From assembly GCF_003387475.1 (NCBI RefSeq), contig NZ_QUNO01000023.1, forward strand, positions 62,001-126,000: 64,000 bases of DNA, given 5' to 3'. The notes under the pieces were generated by a model. The model ran no database searches. It was not told the origin of the DNA and worked only from the letters and a program-made list of their open reading frames with translations. Shown here in pieces: positions 10,318 through 20,043 of this stretch (positions are counted from its first letter, which is position 1; each line of letters begins with the position of its first letter). This DNA comes from Kutzneria buriramensis (GTDB lineage Bacteria > Actinomycetota > Actinomycetes > Mycobacteriales > Pseudonocardiaceae). A program made the position numbers and the translations under genes.

Positions 10318-10536
10318 GATTGTGCTGCCTCCCCCTCTGTCGCGGCCGAAGCCGTTTGAACAGCGGCTGGCACGATAGCTGTGGGCCGGAGTACCGGCAA
10401 GGGAATGCGGGGTGGCTCTGCCGAAAGGGTCAACGTCGGCCGATGTGTGTCCTGCGGGTGAGATCCTTCTTCCCTTGGGAACACTGTCCGTGTAGCGTCC
10501 GCTACCGGGCGGTTTGAGTCTGCCAAGGGGGGCGCT
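10318..10536. promoter_or_regulatory. Divergent intergenic promoter region of the two giant secreted-protein genes
   Basis: A 219-bp gap between the start codons of the SGNH/LamG gene (minus) and the RHS toxin gene (plus). It must hold both promoters. A GGGGAGG site serves the left gene and AAGGGGGG (10524-10532) serves the right one. No clear operator palindrome was recognised. The shared region implies coordinated expression, as inference. Confidence 0.5.
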
Positions 10537-13500
10537 GTGAGCCGATTCAATGGATCTGTCGTGCGTGCGATCAGACGGCCGCGAGGTGTCCTCGTCGCCG
10601 TCTTGATGGCCGTAGCGCTCGTTGCATCGCTGGCCAGCGCGGGTCTGACGCCTCCGCCGGCCCAGGCGGACCGAAATGGACAAGCGCCGGTCGAAAAACC
10701 GATCCCGCACGTGGAGCGGGTCCTGAGTGGGGCCAAGAAGAACATCGGCCAATCGTCGAATCCGATCACGAACGTGTCGTGGCCCGCAGCCGGCGATGCT
10801 GATGTGATCACCAAGACAATTCCGCGGACCGCAAAGGCGGCCACTCCCACCCGGGCTGGCGCACTGCCCATTTCCATGAGCCCTGAAAACGAGCAGCAAG
10901 CGGCAGACGTGCCGTCATCGACATTCCATGTGCATCTCGCCGACCAGACGGCGACCCGCAAGGCGGGCGTCAGCGGCGTGCTCTTCACCGTCAAACCGGA
11001 CAAGCCGCAGAACCAGCACGACACGGTCGACGTCGACTATGCGTCCTTCCGCAATGCGATCGGCGGCGACTTCGGGTCCCGTCTGCACCTGAGCCAGCTC
11101 CCAGCCTGCGCGCTAACCACGCCAGACCGCCCGGACTGCCGCAAGCAGACACCGCTGACGTCGTCGAGCAACGATGCGAAATCGGCTCACGTGTCGGCTA
11201 AGGTTTCTTTCGCCACGCAGAACGCCCAAACGCCAATGGTGCTCGCCGCCACGGCCGGCCCCAGCGGGCCGAACGGGACTTTCACGGCGTCGTCGCTTTC
11301 GCCATCGGGAACGTGGTCGGTCGGCGGCAGCACCGGCGCGTTCACCTGGTCCTATCCCATTGCCGTGCCGCCGTCTGCGGCCGGTGCCGATGTCGCTCCG
11401 GCGGTCGGCCTTTCCTACAGTTCCAGCGCGGTCGACGGTCAGACTTCGGGCACCAACAACCAGTCGTCGTGGATCGGCGAGGGTTGGGACTACGCTCCGG
11501 GCTATATCGAGCGTTCCTATCGAAGCTGCGCCGAGGACCCCGCCGGCACCGCGCCCAAGGTGCAGGACCTCTGCTGGGCAGGCCAGGTCGTGTCGATGGA
11601 CCTCAACAGCCAGTCGGTCTCGCTCGTCACCGGCGACAACGGCCAGACCTGGCACGCCTCGGCCGACACCGGCGACCGAATCGAACTTGCCACCGGCGCG
11701 AACAACGGCGTCAACAACGGCGAGTACTGGCGGGTCACGACGCCGGACGGCATCCAGTACTACTTCGGCCGCAACAGCGGCCCCGCGGGCGCGACCAACT
11801 CTGCGTGGACAGAGCCGGTCTACGGCGCCCACTCCGGCGATCCCTGCTACAAGTCCTCGGGTTTCGCCGACTCCTCATGCCCGCAGGCCTGGCGCTGGAA
11901 CCTCGACTACGTCGAGGATCCGCACGGCAACGTCACGGCCTACTACTACACGCCGGAGACCAACTACTACGGCGCCAACGGCGGGAAGAACGGCGTCCAG
12001 TACACCCGCGACGGCTACCTGTCCCGGATCGACTACGGACTGCGGGACAACAACGGCACCGTCTCCAGCGATCCGGCGCCGGAGCAGATCGTCTTCACCA
12101 CCGCGGAGCGCTGCCTGCCCACGGACACGATGGACTGCGCGCCGTCGAAGTTCACCAAGGCCAACGCCGCGTCCTGGCCCGACACGCCCCAGGACCAGCA
12201 ATGTGTCAAGGACGACCAGAACACCACGCCCACGTGTGAGAACGACAGCCCGTCGCTGTGGAGCACCAAGCGGCTGGTCAACATCACCACGCAGTACTAC
12301 AACGGTTCCAAGTATGTTCCGGTCGACGGCTACGACCTCACCCACCAGTTCTTCACGGCAAGCGACTCCGACCTCTGGCTGTCCTCGATCAAACACACCG
12401 GGTTCGGCGCGGACGGTTCCACGCTCGCCACGCCTCCGGTCAGCTTCGTCGGCCAGACGTACGACAACCGGGTCTTCGGCTACAACACCCAGCCCGTCAT
12501 GGCGCACCGACGGATGACCGCGATCACCGCCGAGACCGGCCAGGTCACCGCGGTGACGTACAAGCCGGTGGACTGCACCGCCGCGAACCATCCGACGGAC
12601 ATGTCCAACGACCAGATGATGTGCTTCCCGGTCTACTGGACGCCGCAGTTCAACTCGACGCCGATCCTGGACCTGTTCTACAAGTACGTCACCGCCGAGG
12701 TCGACGTCCAGGGCACCAGCAACCTGTCAGCGGTCCACAAGACCACCTACAACTACATCGGCGCTCCGGCCTGGCACTACGACGACAACGAGCTCGTCAA
12801 ACCAAGCAACCGGACCTACGGTCAGTTCCGCGGCTTCTCCCAGGTCGAGGTCCGCAGCGGCGATACCGCCAACGCCAGCAACGGAACCCCGGACAAGCAG
12901 ACACTGACCCGCACGACCTACTACCGCGGCATGGACGGCGACATCCTGCCCAACGGTGGCAATCGCGCCAACGTGACGGTGACCGACTCGCTCGGCGGCC
13001 AGGTACCCGACAGCAACCAGCTCTCCGGCACGCCACGCGAGGTCCAGACCTTCAACGGCGACGGCGGCGAGCAGCTCAGCACCGTCATCACCGACGCCTC
13101 CGTGATCGCCACCACCGCATCACGCGACCGCGCAGGCTTGTCCCCGCTGACCGCGGACGTCGTCGCCACCACGAAGTCGAGGACCCTGACGGCACTGGCT
13201 TCGGGCGGCGTCCGCACGGACACCGAGACCACGGCCTACGACAGCGCCGGCCGGGTGTCGCAGCAGACGTCCACGGTAGATGGACTGCCCGATCTGTGTA
13301 CGACGGCCACCTACGCCGACAACACCGACAAGTGGATCCGGACTCTGGTCAAGGAAGTCGTCACCTCGCAACAGAAGTGTCCGGCCGCCGGTACGGCGCC
13401 GACGCCGGTGCTCAGTGACGTCCAAACCTACTACGACGGTCAGTCCGACCTCGGGACGCTGCCGGGGCCGGGTGACGTGACGCGCACCGACAACGCGACC

Positions 13501-16500
13501 ACGGTCACCAACGGTGTGCCCACGTTCATCACGACAATGAAGGCCACGTACGACGCCTCGGGGCGCGTCACGTCCACAACGGACGGACGGCAGAACGTCA
13601 CCAGGACCACCTACACACCGCCGGACGGCGGAGTGCTGGCGAAGCGCGTGGTGGCCAATGCCAAGCAGCAGAACACGACCTACGTGTACGAGCCCGCAAA
13701 CGGCAAGCCCACGGAGATCGTCGACGTCGCCAACCACGTCACCGACGCGCAGTACGACCAGCTCGGCCGGTTGACGGCGGTGTGGCTGCCCGGCCATCAT
13801 CACGGCAGCGACCCGGCGTCGAGCACGTACACCTATGCCCTCAACAGCTCCGGTCCGTCGACGGTCACCGCCAAGACCCTGATCGACTATGGCAGCGGCA
13901 CCAACTACACGACGAATGTCACGCTGTTGGATGCTTTCGGACAGGTGATCCAGACCCAGTCTAACGCCGAGGGCGGCGGCCGGATCGTCTCGGACAACTT
14001 CTACGACTCGCACGGCTGGGTGATCCGCAGCAACAATCGCTACTACACCGACGGCGAGCCGGGCACGGACCTGGTCTCGGTGGCCGACAAGGATGTTCAG
14101 GACCGCACGCTGAACTCGTACGACGGCAACGGCCGCATCCTCGTCGCCAGCGACTACAACGGCCTGACGCCTAAGTGGTCCACCACAACCGTCTACGGCG
14201 GCGACCGCACCACCACGATTCCGCCCGCCGGCGGCGTCACGACTACCCAACTCGTCGACGGCCGCGGCCACAACAGCGAACTGCGCCAGTACACCGCGCA
14301 ACCCATGATCAACGGCAATATGGTGTCCGGCGGCAGCTACCAGTCTACGAGCTACCATTACACGCCGCTCGGGCTCCAAGATCGGATCACCGATGCCGAT
14401 GGCAACACCTGGTCGTACAGCTACGACCTGATGGGACGCAAGGCATCTCAGACGGATGTCGACGCCGGAACCACGACCTATACCTACGACAACGCCGGAC
14501 TGCTGACGACCGAGACCGACGCCCGCGGGCAGACCCTCGCCTATTCATACGACGAGCTGGGCCGCAAGACCGCCGAGTATCGGGGTTCGCAGACCGGCAC
14601 GATGCTGGCCTCCTGGGTCTACGACACCGTCCAGGCTGGCAAGCTGAGTTCGTCGACACGCTATACCGCCAGCGGCAACTATCAGGTCGGCGTCACCGGC
14701 TACAACGGCGCCGGCGACCCGACCGGCACCCTCGTGCGCATTCCTGCGGCGGAGACTGGACTGGCCGGCGACTACCGCACGTCGATGTCGTACACCTCCA
14801 CGGGTCTGATGAACGTGACGACGCCTGCGCCCGGCGGCGGGCTGCCGGGTGAGCAGGTCGTCACCGCGTATGACCCGCTGGCCAACCCGACGAGCGTTTC
14901 GGGCTACAACACCTACGCCACGAACGCGGATTACACGCCGTACGGCGAACTTCACAAGTTCAACACTGCGGGTGGCCAGGGCGAGCTTGGGTTCGAACGG
15001 GACGCGCAGACCCGCCGCGTCACCGACGTCAAGCTGACCGCGACCAAGGCGCCCCCACAGATCGACGACACCAGCTACTCCTACGATCCCTCAGGCAACC
15101 TCACCTCGAGCAAGGACGTCGAGGGCCCGGCAGGCTCTCCAACCCAGCAGCAGTGTTTCGCCTACGACTCCCTCGACCGGCTGTCGCAGGCCTGGACCGC
15201 CAGCGATTGCTCGGTCCAGCCCACGGCGGCTGGCATCAGCGGGGCCGACCGGTACTGGACGAGTTGGACCTTCGACCCCGCCGGGTTGCGGAAGACCCAG
15301 GTGCAGCACGCCCTGACCGCGAACACGCCTGACACCACGACGACGTATACGTATCCCAACCCGACCGCACCTCAGGCTCACACCCTGTCGTCCAGTTCGA
15401 CATCCGGCCCGGGCGGCACGTCCACCGCGAGTTACACCTACGACGCGGTCGGCAACACACGGACGCGGTCACTGCCGACCGGCCAGCAGACGCTCACCTG
15501 GAACGAGGACGGCCGGCTGGCCACCGACCAGACCGACGCCGGCGCGTCATCCTATGTGTACGACGCCGACGGCAACGTGCTCATCCGCCGCGATCCCGGC
15601 AGCAGCACGCTCTACCTACCGGGCGAGGAGCTGAAGTACAACACCACACCGAAGAACGTCGTCGGCACGCGGTACTACGGAATCGGCGGCTCTACAGTTG
15701 CGATGCGTGTCGGTGGTGGGGACCCCACCGTGCTCACCGGCGATCAGCACGGCACCAATAGCATCGTGTACCAGCCCTACACCGGTGCCGTCACGCGGCG
15801 CACGTTCGACCCGTACGGCAACGCGCTGGGCACGCCTCAGGGCATTTGGCCGGACGACCATGGGTTCCTCAACAAGTCCACCGACCAAACCAGCGGGCTC
15901 GTCGACGACGGCGCCCGTGAATACGATCCGACCATGGGCCGCTTTCTGTCAGTCGACCCGGAGCTCGATCCGGCGAGTCCGGGTCAGCTGAACGGCTACG
16001 CGTACAGCGCGGACAACCCGACGACGTTCAGCGACCCGACCGGCACGCGTCTCGCTGGCTGCGAGGAAACGCACACGAACTGCATCGACGGCGGGCCGGT
16101 TGGTGCGTTGCACAATTTGCCGCCGGATCCCACGGCGCCGCAGATCAAGTTCAATACTCCGCGTGTTGTTGCGATTCACGATCCGGTGACCGGTCTGAAC
16201 TTCATCAACCATGTTCAGATGCCGAAGGATCTGGACTTCGACCGGGCGATCTCACTGCTGGCCGACTATATGGCCAAGCCCGATAATAAAACGTACTGGA
16301 ATATTCGGAGTAGTTTCGAAGACCCGTTGGCGCCCGACGACACCGTGGTGACGATGTTACAGGCCGTCTGTCATCAGGACGACTGCGGCAAGGGTGTTGG
16401 CGAAAAGCTCTTCCATTTGCATATCGCAATTGCCGGTCGGGACCTCGTGGCATACGGCGGCCTCGCGGCAGGCTCATTGGCGGCAGCGGGAATGGAAGGT

Positions 16501-17364
16501 GCCGGCGCCGCTAAGGCGGCGGTCGGTGAAAAAGATTACGCAGTTGGTGAATTTGGTCAGCTAAAAGAAATGCCGGAGCGTGTTCGTTCGGCATTGTCGT
16601 GTGCGACGGGGAACAGCTTCGCCGCCGGCGCGCTCGTGTTGTTGGCGGACGGATCGCACGAGCCGATCGAGGACGTCAAGGTCGGCGATGCGGTGGAGAA
16701 CGCCGATCCCGACAGTGGCGAGAGGCAGCAGCATGTGGTCACGGCCGTGCACGTCACCGACACCGACACCGACTTCGTCGACCTTACTGTCGGACTGCCC
16801 GGCGCGTCCGAGACGATCACCGTGACCGCACACCATCTGTTCTGGGATGCGACGACCCATCAGTGGGTCGATGCGGCTGACCTGCGAGTGGGGGAACAGC
16901 TCGACACACCCGGAGATGGGCATGCCGCGGTGGTGTCGACGCACCGATACACAAAGTCAATCCGTACCTACAACCTGACCATCGACACCGTCCACACGTA
17001 CTATGTGATCGCGGGCGACACGCCGGTGCTGGTTCACAACTGTGACGAGTGGACGAAGCAGGGAAACCTTGATAACCACTACGAAAAGCATGGCGATGAG
17101 ATGGGGTATGACTCACAGAGAGAATACAGTGAAGCTGCCAAGGATCTCACGTGTGATTGTGATGGTGGTCGACCTGGCGTGATGCGCAAGCTCGATGATA
17201 GCAGCGACGAGGGAGTTGTGATCAGATATTTTGACCCCTCGACAAACGAATATGGAATGAAGGGCCCCAAAGGGATTATCACCTACTATAAATTGGATGG
17301 CGGGATTGGCACTTTTAAGAAGATGCCAGGAAAGCCGTGGAGCCCGGGAGAGCCAAGTTGGTGA
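10537..17364 (+). CDS. Secreted RHS-repeat polymorphic toxin with HINT domain and variable C-terminal tip
   Basis: 2275 residues from the GTG at 10537 (AAGGGGGG site just upstream). It starts with a basic stretch and a signal peptide (cleavage after AQA, about residue 43). Residues 200-800 resemble the N-terminal beta-rich part of RHS/SpvB-type proteins, and residues 800-1780 hold many YD/RHS repeats. The RHS core signature YDPTMGRFLSVDP is near residue 1800. A HINT autoprocessing domain spans about 2020-2168 (ALVLLADGSHEPIEDV ... TPVLVHNC). The last roughly 107 residues are a separate, less GC-rich toxin tip with an HYEKHG motif and a YFDPSTNEYGMK strand. This pattern occurs in small RNase-like (BECR-type) toxin tips; that fold is inferred. 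The stop overlaps the next gene, the probable immunity gene. Confidence 0.9.
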   Translation: MSRFNGSVVRAIRRPRGVLVAVLMAVALVASLASAGLTPPPAQADRNGQAPVEKPIPHVERVLSGAKKNIGQSSNPITNVSWPAAGDADVITKTIPRTAKAATPTRAGALPISMSPENEQQAADVPSSTFHVHLADQTATRKAGVSGVLFTVKPDKPQNQHDTVDVDYASFRNAIGGDFGSRLHLSQLPACALTTPDRPDCRKQTPLTSSSNDAKSAHVSAKVSFATQNAQTPMVLAATAGPSGPNGTFTASSLSPSGTWSVGGSTGAFTWSYPIAVPPSAAGADVAPAVGLSYSSSAVDGQTSGTNNQSSWIGEGWDYAPGYIERSYRSCAEDPAGTAPKVQDLCWAGQVVSMDLNSQSVSLVTGDNGQTWHASADTGDRIELATGANNGVNNGEYWRVTTPDGIQYYFGRNSGPAGATNSAWTEPVYGAHSGDPCYKSSGFADSSCPQAWRWNLDYVEDPHGNVTAYYYTPETNYYGANGGKNGVQYTRDGYLSRIDYGLRDNNGTVSSDPAPEQIVFTTAERCLPTDTMDCAPSKFTKANAASWPDTPQDQQCVKDDQNTTPTCENDSPSLWSTKRLVNITTQYYNGSKYVPVDGYDLTHQFFTASDSDLWLSSIKHTGFGADGSTLATPPVSFVGQTYDNRVFGYNTQPVMAHRRMTAITAETGQVTAVTYKPVDCTAANHPTDMSNDQMMCFPVYWTPQFNSTPILDLFYKYVTAEVDVQGTSNLSAVHKTTYNYIGAPAWHYDDNELVKPSNRTYGQFRGFSQVEVRSGDTANASNGTPDKQTLTRTTYYRGMDGDILPNGGNRANVTVTDSLGGQVPDSNQLSGTPREVQTFNGDGGEQLSTVITDASVIATTASRDRAGLSPLTADVVATTKSRTLTALASGGVRTDTETTAYDSAGRVSQQTSTVDGLPDLCTTATYADNTDKWIRTLVKEVVTSQQKCPAAGTAPTPVLSDVQTYYDGQSDLGTLPGPGDVTRTDNATTVTNGVPTFITTMKATYDASGRVTSTTDGRQNVTRTTYTPPDGGVLAKRVVANAKQQNTTYVYEPANGKPTEIVDVANHVTDAQYDQLGRLTAVWLPGHHHGSDPASSTYTYALNSSGPSTVTAKTLIDYGSGTNYTTNVTLLDAFGQVIQTQSNAEGGGRIVSDNFYDSHGWVIRSNNRYYTDGEPGTDLVSVADKDVQDRTLNSYDGNGRILVASDYNGLTPKWSTTTVYGGDRTTTIPPAGGVTTTQLVDGRGHNSELRQYTAQPMINGNMVSGGSYQSTSYHYTPLGLQDRITDADGNTWSYSYDLMGRKASQTDVDAGTTTYTYDNAGLLTTETDARGQTLAYSYDELGRKTAEYRGSQTGTMLASWVYDTVQAGKLSSSTRYTASGNYQVGVTGYNGAGDPTGTLVRIPAAETGLAGDYRTSMSYTSTGLMNVTTPAPGGGLPGEQVVTAYDPLANPTSVSGYNTYATNADYTPYGELHKFNTAGGQGELGFERDAQTRRVTDVKLTATKAPPQIDDTSYSYDPSGNLTSSKDVEGPAGSPTQQQCFAYDSLDRLSQAWTASDCSVQPTAAGISGADRYWTSWTFDPAGLRKTQVQHALTANTPDTTTTYTYPNPTAPQAHTLSSSSTSGPGGTSTASYTYDAVGNTRTRSLPTGQQTLTWNEDGRLATDQTDAGASSYVYDADGNVLIRRDPGSSTLYLPGEELKYNTTPKNVVGTRYYGIGGSTVAMRVGGGDPTVLTGDQHGTNSIVYQPYTGAVTRRTFDPYGNALGTPQGIWPDDHGFLNKSTDQTSGLVDDGAREYDPTMGRFLSVDPELDPASPGQLNGYAYSADNPTTFSDPTGTRLAGCEETHTNCIDGGPVGALHNLPPDPTAPQIKFNTPRVVAIHDPVTGLNFINHVQMPKDLDFDRAISLLADYMAKPDNKTYWNIRSSFEDPLAPDDTVVTMLQAVCHQDDCGKGVGEKLFHLHIAIAGRDLVAYGGLAAGSLAAAGMEGAGAAKAAVGEKDYAVGEFGQLKEMPERVRSALSCATGNSFAAGALVLLADGSHEPIEDVKVGDAVENADPDSGERQQHVVTAVHVTDTDTDFVDLTVGLPGASETITVTAHHLFWDATTHQWVDAADLRVGEQLDTPGDGHAAVVSTHRYTKSIRTYNLTIDTVHTYYVIAGDTPVLVHNCDEWTKQGNLDNHYEKHGDEMGYDSQREYSEAAKDLTCDCDGGRPGVMRKLDDSSDEGVVIRYFDPSTNEYGMKGPKGIITYYKLDGGIGTFKKMPGKPWSPGEPSW

Positions 17365-17762
17365 GCGATCAGCGGTCGTCAGGCGCTGAGTGGGGCGAGC
17401 GTTTTCCCTGTTCATGCTGCGGACATCGGACTCTAACCGGTCCGCCGGGGTGTCAGGAGATCTGTCCGGTGTGCTTCTGGGAGGACGATGTAATGCAGCT
17501 GCGGTGGCCGCTATTGGAAAAAGCGGCGAACCGTGTCGACCTGGTGACGGCGCAAAAGAACTACCAATCCTTCGGCGCCTCCGAGGAGCGCTTTTCTGCT
17601 TCAGTTCGAACGGCGGCCAAAATCGAGCCGGTTCATGAATTGTGGCGCCGTATTGATCTCGCGCGCGATGACTTTGAAGAAACGCTCTCAGAGCTCGCTC
17701 AATGGCCGTCGGACCGCACAGTTCTCTATTGGTGGTCGGATCGGTACTGGCGGCGTTCTTAA
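17361..17762 (+). CDS. CPCC-type cysteine-rich protein, probable immunity to the RHS toxin
   Basis: 133 residues from a GTG at 17361 that overlaps the toxin stop (GTGA), implying translational coupling. The N-terminus carries two cysteine pairs (FPCSCCGHRTL and EICPVCFWEDD), matching the CPCC family of small zinc-ribbon-like proteins that are frequent in polymorphic toxin loci. The rest is helical and acidic. Position immediately after a toxin tip is the classic immunity-gene place, so the role is inferred from context and family. An alternative start at 17337 would overlap the toxin by 28 nt and is less likely. Confidence 0.8.
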   Translation: MSDQRSSGAEWGERFPCSCCGHRTLTGPPGCQEICPVCFWEDDVMQLRWPLLEKAANRVDLVTAQKNYQSFGASEERFSASVRTAAKIEPVHELWRRIDLARDDFEETLSELAQWPSDRTVLYWWSDRYWRRS

Positions 17763-17787
17763 GAGCGACGGTACACGGCTGCGCCGA

Positions 17788-18296
17788 CGATCAATTGCAA
17801 TGCAATGTGGTGCCCGGTGGTAGCTATCAGTCGACGATCTACCGCTACACGCCCCTGGGACTCCAGGGTTAGGGCGCCGATGCCGACGGCAACAACTGGT
17901 CGTTCAACTATGACCTCATGGGCGGCAAGACGTCCCAGACGGACGTCGATGCCGGCACCACGATCTACAGCTACGACAACGCCGGACTCCTGACTTCCGA
18001 CACCGACGTCAGAGGGCAGACCCTCGCCTTCTCCGACGACGAGCTGGGGCGCAAGCCCAGCGATTACCGGGACAATCCTGACCTTCTGGTCATATGACAC
18101 CGTCCAGGCTGGCAAGCTCGCGCCGTCGACGCGCTATACCGCCAGCGGCAACTATCAGGTCGGCGTCACCGGCTACAACGGCGCCGGCGACCCGACCGGC
18201 ACCCTCGTGCGCATTCCTGCGGCGGAGACTGGACTGGCCGGCGACTACCGCACGTCGATGTCGTACACCTCGACGGGTCTGATGAACGTGACGGCG
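17788..18296 (+). pseudogene. Decayed RHS fragment duplicated from the upstream toxin gene
   Basis: This stretch matches the RHS gene around 14310-14820. The first 300 nt are diverged and contain an in-frame stop (TAG near 17870) and indels. The last 185 nt (18112-18296) are almost identical to 14638-14820. No start or complete frame exists. Such tail-less or displaced RHS pieces commonly mark past recombination of toxin tips. The homology ends exactly where transposase-like sequence begins. Confidence 0.8.
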
Positions 18297-18470
18297 CGAT
18301 CCGCCGAGGACGGCCGTGGCAGCGCGACCTGCCGGCGCAAGACAGCCAGTTGATGGTGCAGTAGGAGAATCTCCACGTCTTTGGCGGTGTCTGAGCGGAC
18401 GAGCAGGGCTGTTCAGGACAGGAGTCGTCAGAGGATCAGGTACACGAGTCGCAACGCCACGACCATCGAT
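18297..18470 (-). pseudogene. Transposase N-terminal remnant (integrase-type IS)
   Basis: On the minus strand the translation contains AKDVEILLLHHQLAVLRRQ, the conserved N-terminal helix region of an integrase-core transposase family common in actinomycetes. It is preceded by a degraded LVYLIL segment with two stop codons. It is not an intact gene. Confidence 0.65.
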
Positions 18471-18489
18471 CATGCCGAACGCGATCCGC

Positions 18490-19040
18490 CTGCCTTCACC
18501 CCTGGTCAACGCCCACGACCGAGTATCGGGCATCCGCAGGGTCGGGTTCCAGATCAGCGTGCGGTCCAGCAGTTCCGCGCGCAGCACCTTGACCCAGCGT
18601 TCGGCGATCGCGTTCATGCGGGGCATCCCGGACACCGGTCAACACTGAGGAGATGCGGGCGTCGCTGAGGATCTTGTCGATCAGCTTGGGGTATTTGGTG
18701 TCGCGGTCACGGATAGGGAACCTGACCCGTGTGAGGTTGGCGGTGTCCTCCAGGTCCATGAGCAGCATATTGCGGACTGTTGCGGACGGCCTGTGTCACC
18801 CAGGTATGTGTGGGTGTGTGGAAGTGCCGTGGACGTGTACGCGCCTGCCGGTGTGGTGGATGGTGGCGAGGATGTACTGGCGCTGCCCGGTGAGTGTGAC
18901 CGTTTCGATGAAGTCCATGGCCAGAACCGCATCGCCCTGGGAACATAGGAAGGCCGCTCAGGTGACGGTTGTCCGGTGCGGGGCTGGGTCGATGCCCTCG
19001 GTCTTGAGGTAGCTTCGCCGGCCACACGGCTACGAACGGC
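18490..19040 (-). pseudogene. Integrase-core (rve/DDE) transposase remnant, frameshifted
   Basis: Pieces of a DDE integrase core appear in different minus-strand frames: an AMDFIETVTLTGQRQYIL-like strand and a VHGTSTHPHTWVTQAVRN segment (about 18790-18940), then RFPIRDRDTKYP (about 18690-18730), then NAIAERWVKVLRAELLDR (about 18560-18610). In an intact transposase these are consecutive, so at least two frameshifts separate them. It lies upstream, in minus orientation, of the N-terminal remnant at 18297-18470, so the two are not simply one gene in order; they may come from two decayed copies. Confidence 0.7.
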
Positions 19041-19091
19041 TCATAATTACTGTCGCCGCGAAACCATTGTCAGCAGCGCAGTTCTGCGGAG

Positions 19092-19116
19092 TGCCTCCGG
19101 CAGGATTCGAACCTGC
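19092..19116 (-). other. tRNA 3'-end-like fragment (T arm plus acceptor strand)
   Basis: On the minus strand a 5-bp T stem (GCAGG/CCTGC) encloses the loop TTCGAAT and is followed by a 7-nt acceptor-like strand CGGAGGC and an A. No matching 5' acceptor strand (GCCTCCG on the minus strand) occurs within about 90 nt upstream, so this is not a full tRNA. A tRNA 3' end is the usual attachment site of integrative elements, and transposase debris flanks it on both sides. The reading as an att remnant is inference. Confidence 0.35.
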
Positions 19117-19289
19117 GCACCCGCCTCCGGAGCCTCCGTTACTGACACTCGCATCTACCTGCGACTTTGCCAACAGCGTTAGTCTCCGCCGCCCCTTTGA
19201 GCACACTGATCAACGCTGCTTCGCGTCACGTGTGGTGTCACGGAGACCGTGACCAGACCGTTACGTGTGGCTGGTCGGATCGGTCGTGT

Positions 19290-19480
19290 CGTGGGCTCGC
19301 CGACGCCGCGCCGAGGTGGTCGCTGACGGGCTCGCTGCGAAGAGCCAGACGTTGCCGGCGATCTTGGCACGGACGCTGACCTGGGACCAGGGTCAGGAGA
19401 TGGCCGAATACGCCCGGTTCACCATCGCCATTGGGGTACGGGTGTACTTCTGCGACCTGAAGAGTCCGTGGCAGCGCGGC
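19290..19480 (+). pseudogene. IS30-type transposase C-terminal remnant
   Basis: The plus-strand frame reads LARTLTWDQGQEMAEYARF and then GVRVYFCDLKSPWQRGSN, matching the second Asp and the Glu-proximal region of IS30-family DDE transposases (typically 'SLTWDQGxEMA...YFCDPHSPWQRGxNEN'). After SN the frame departs from the family, losing the catalytic Glu helix, and no upstream half is present. A truncated relic. Confidence 0.7.
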
Positions 19481-19734
19481 AGCAACTGGGTCCGCTGGAG
19501 ACTGCGGGATCGCCCGGTTGAAATGGTGGATCGGTCACCGAGGGCAGTCCGCGAGTGTCAGGAGCCTGATCTAGTGTCGAGCGCCCGCAGGGCGGTGGCT
19601 ACAGCAACGCTTGCGATCGGCAAACGAGCCAGAGTGATGCCGGCGAACACGCGACGATGATGGCACCGCTAGCAGCAACCATGCCTCCGCTCCCTCGCTG
19701 CTGCGTGTGTCTAAATTTCCTTTTCTATGTCAAG

Positions 19735-19755
19735 CGGCCCGCCTTCGGCGGGCCG
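19735..19755. terminator. GC-rich 9-bp hairpin
   Basis: CGGCCCGCC and its complement with a 3-nt TTC loop, directly followed by more CG-rich inverted sequence. It lies in a gene-free gap (19480-20043) and may terminate transcription entering from either side. Nothing else is supported in this gap. Confidence 0.4.
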
Positions 19756-20043
19756 TGGCCGCCGCGCGCCGCCAGCTTGCTTACCGGCCGCTCTGGCGCG
19801 GCGTGCGGCCTGGCGGCCGGTCCGCGCCGAGCGGCCGAGCGGAGTGTGGCGGGAAGCCACGCCTGTGGCCGCGAAGAATTAAAGTCCGGCTGGCCACTTT
19901 CACACTTCTGTCTTCGTCTTGGCCAAGTCCAGTGTCGAATGGATATCTAACTGTACTTGATTCGTGGAACGAGGGAAGTGATAGACTTGTCAAACGGTTG
20001 CGTTGTCATGGTCCTGGATGCGTCGGCAAGCCATTCTGTCGGT

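Noticed and set aside
10242-11024. Minus-strand frame extending the SGNH/LamG gene upstream of 10317
   Set aside because: It overlaps the divergent RHS gene and lacks a start signal; the signal peptide begins at 10317.
16600-17043. A true intein in the RHS protein
   Set aside because: The HINT domain is followed directly by the toxin tip; no C-extein or homing endonuclease. Autocleavage, not splicing, is the expected role.
19092-19180. A complete tRNA gene
   Set aside because: The T arm and 3' acceptor are present, but no 5' acceptor, D arm or anticodon arm can be paired.
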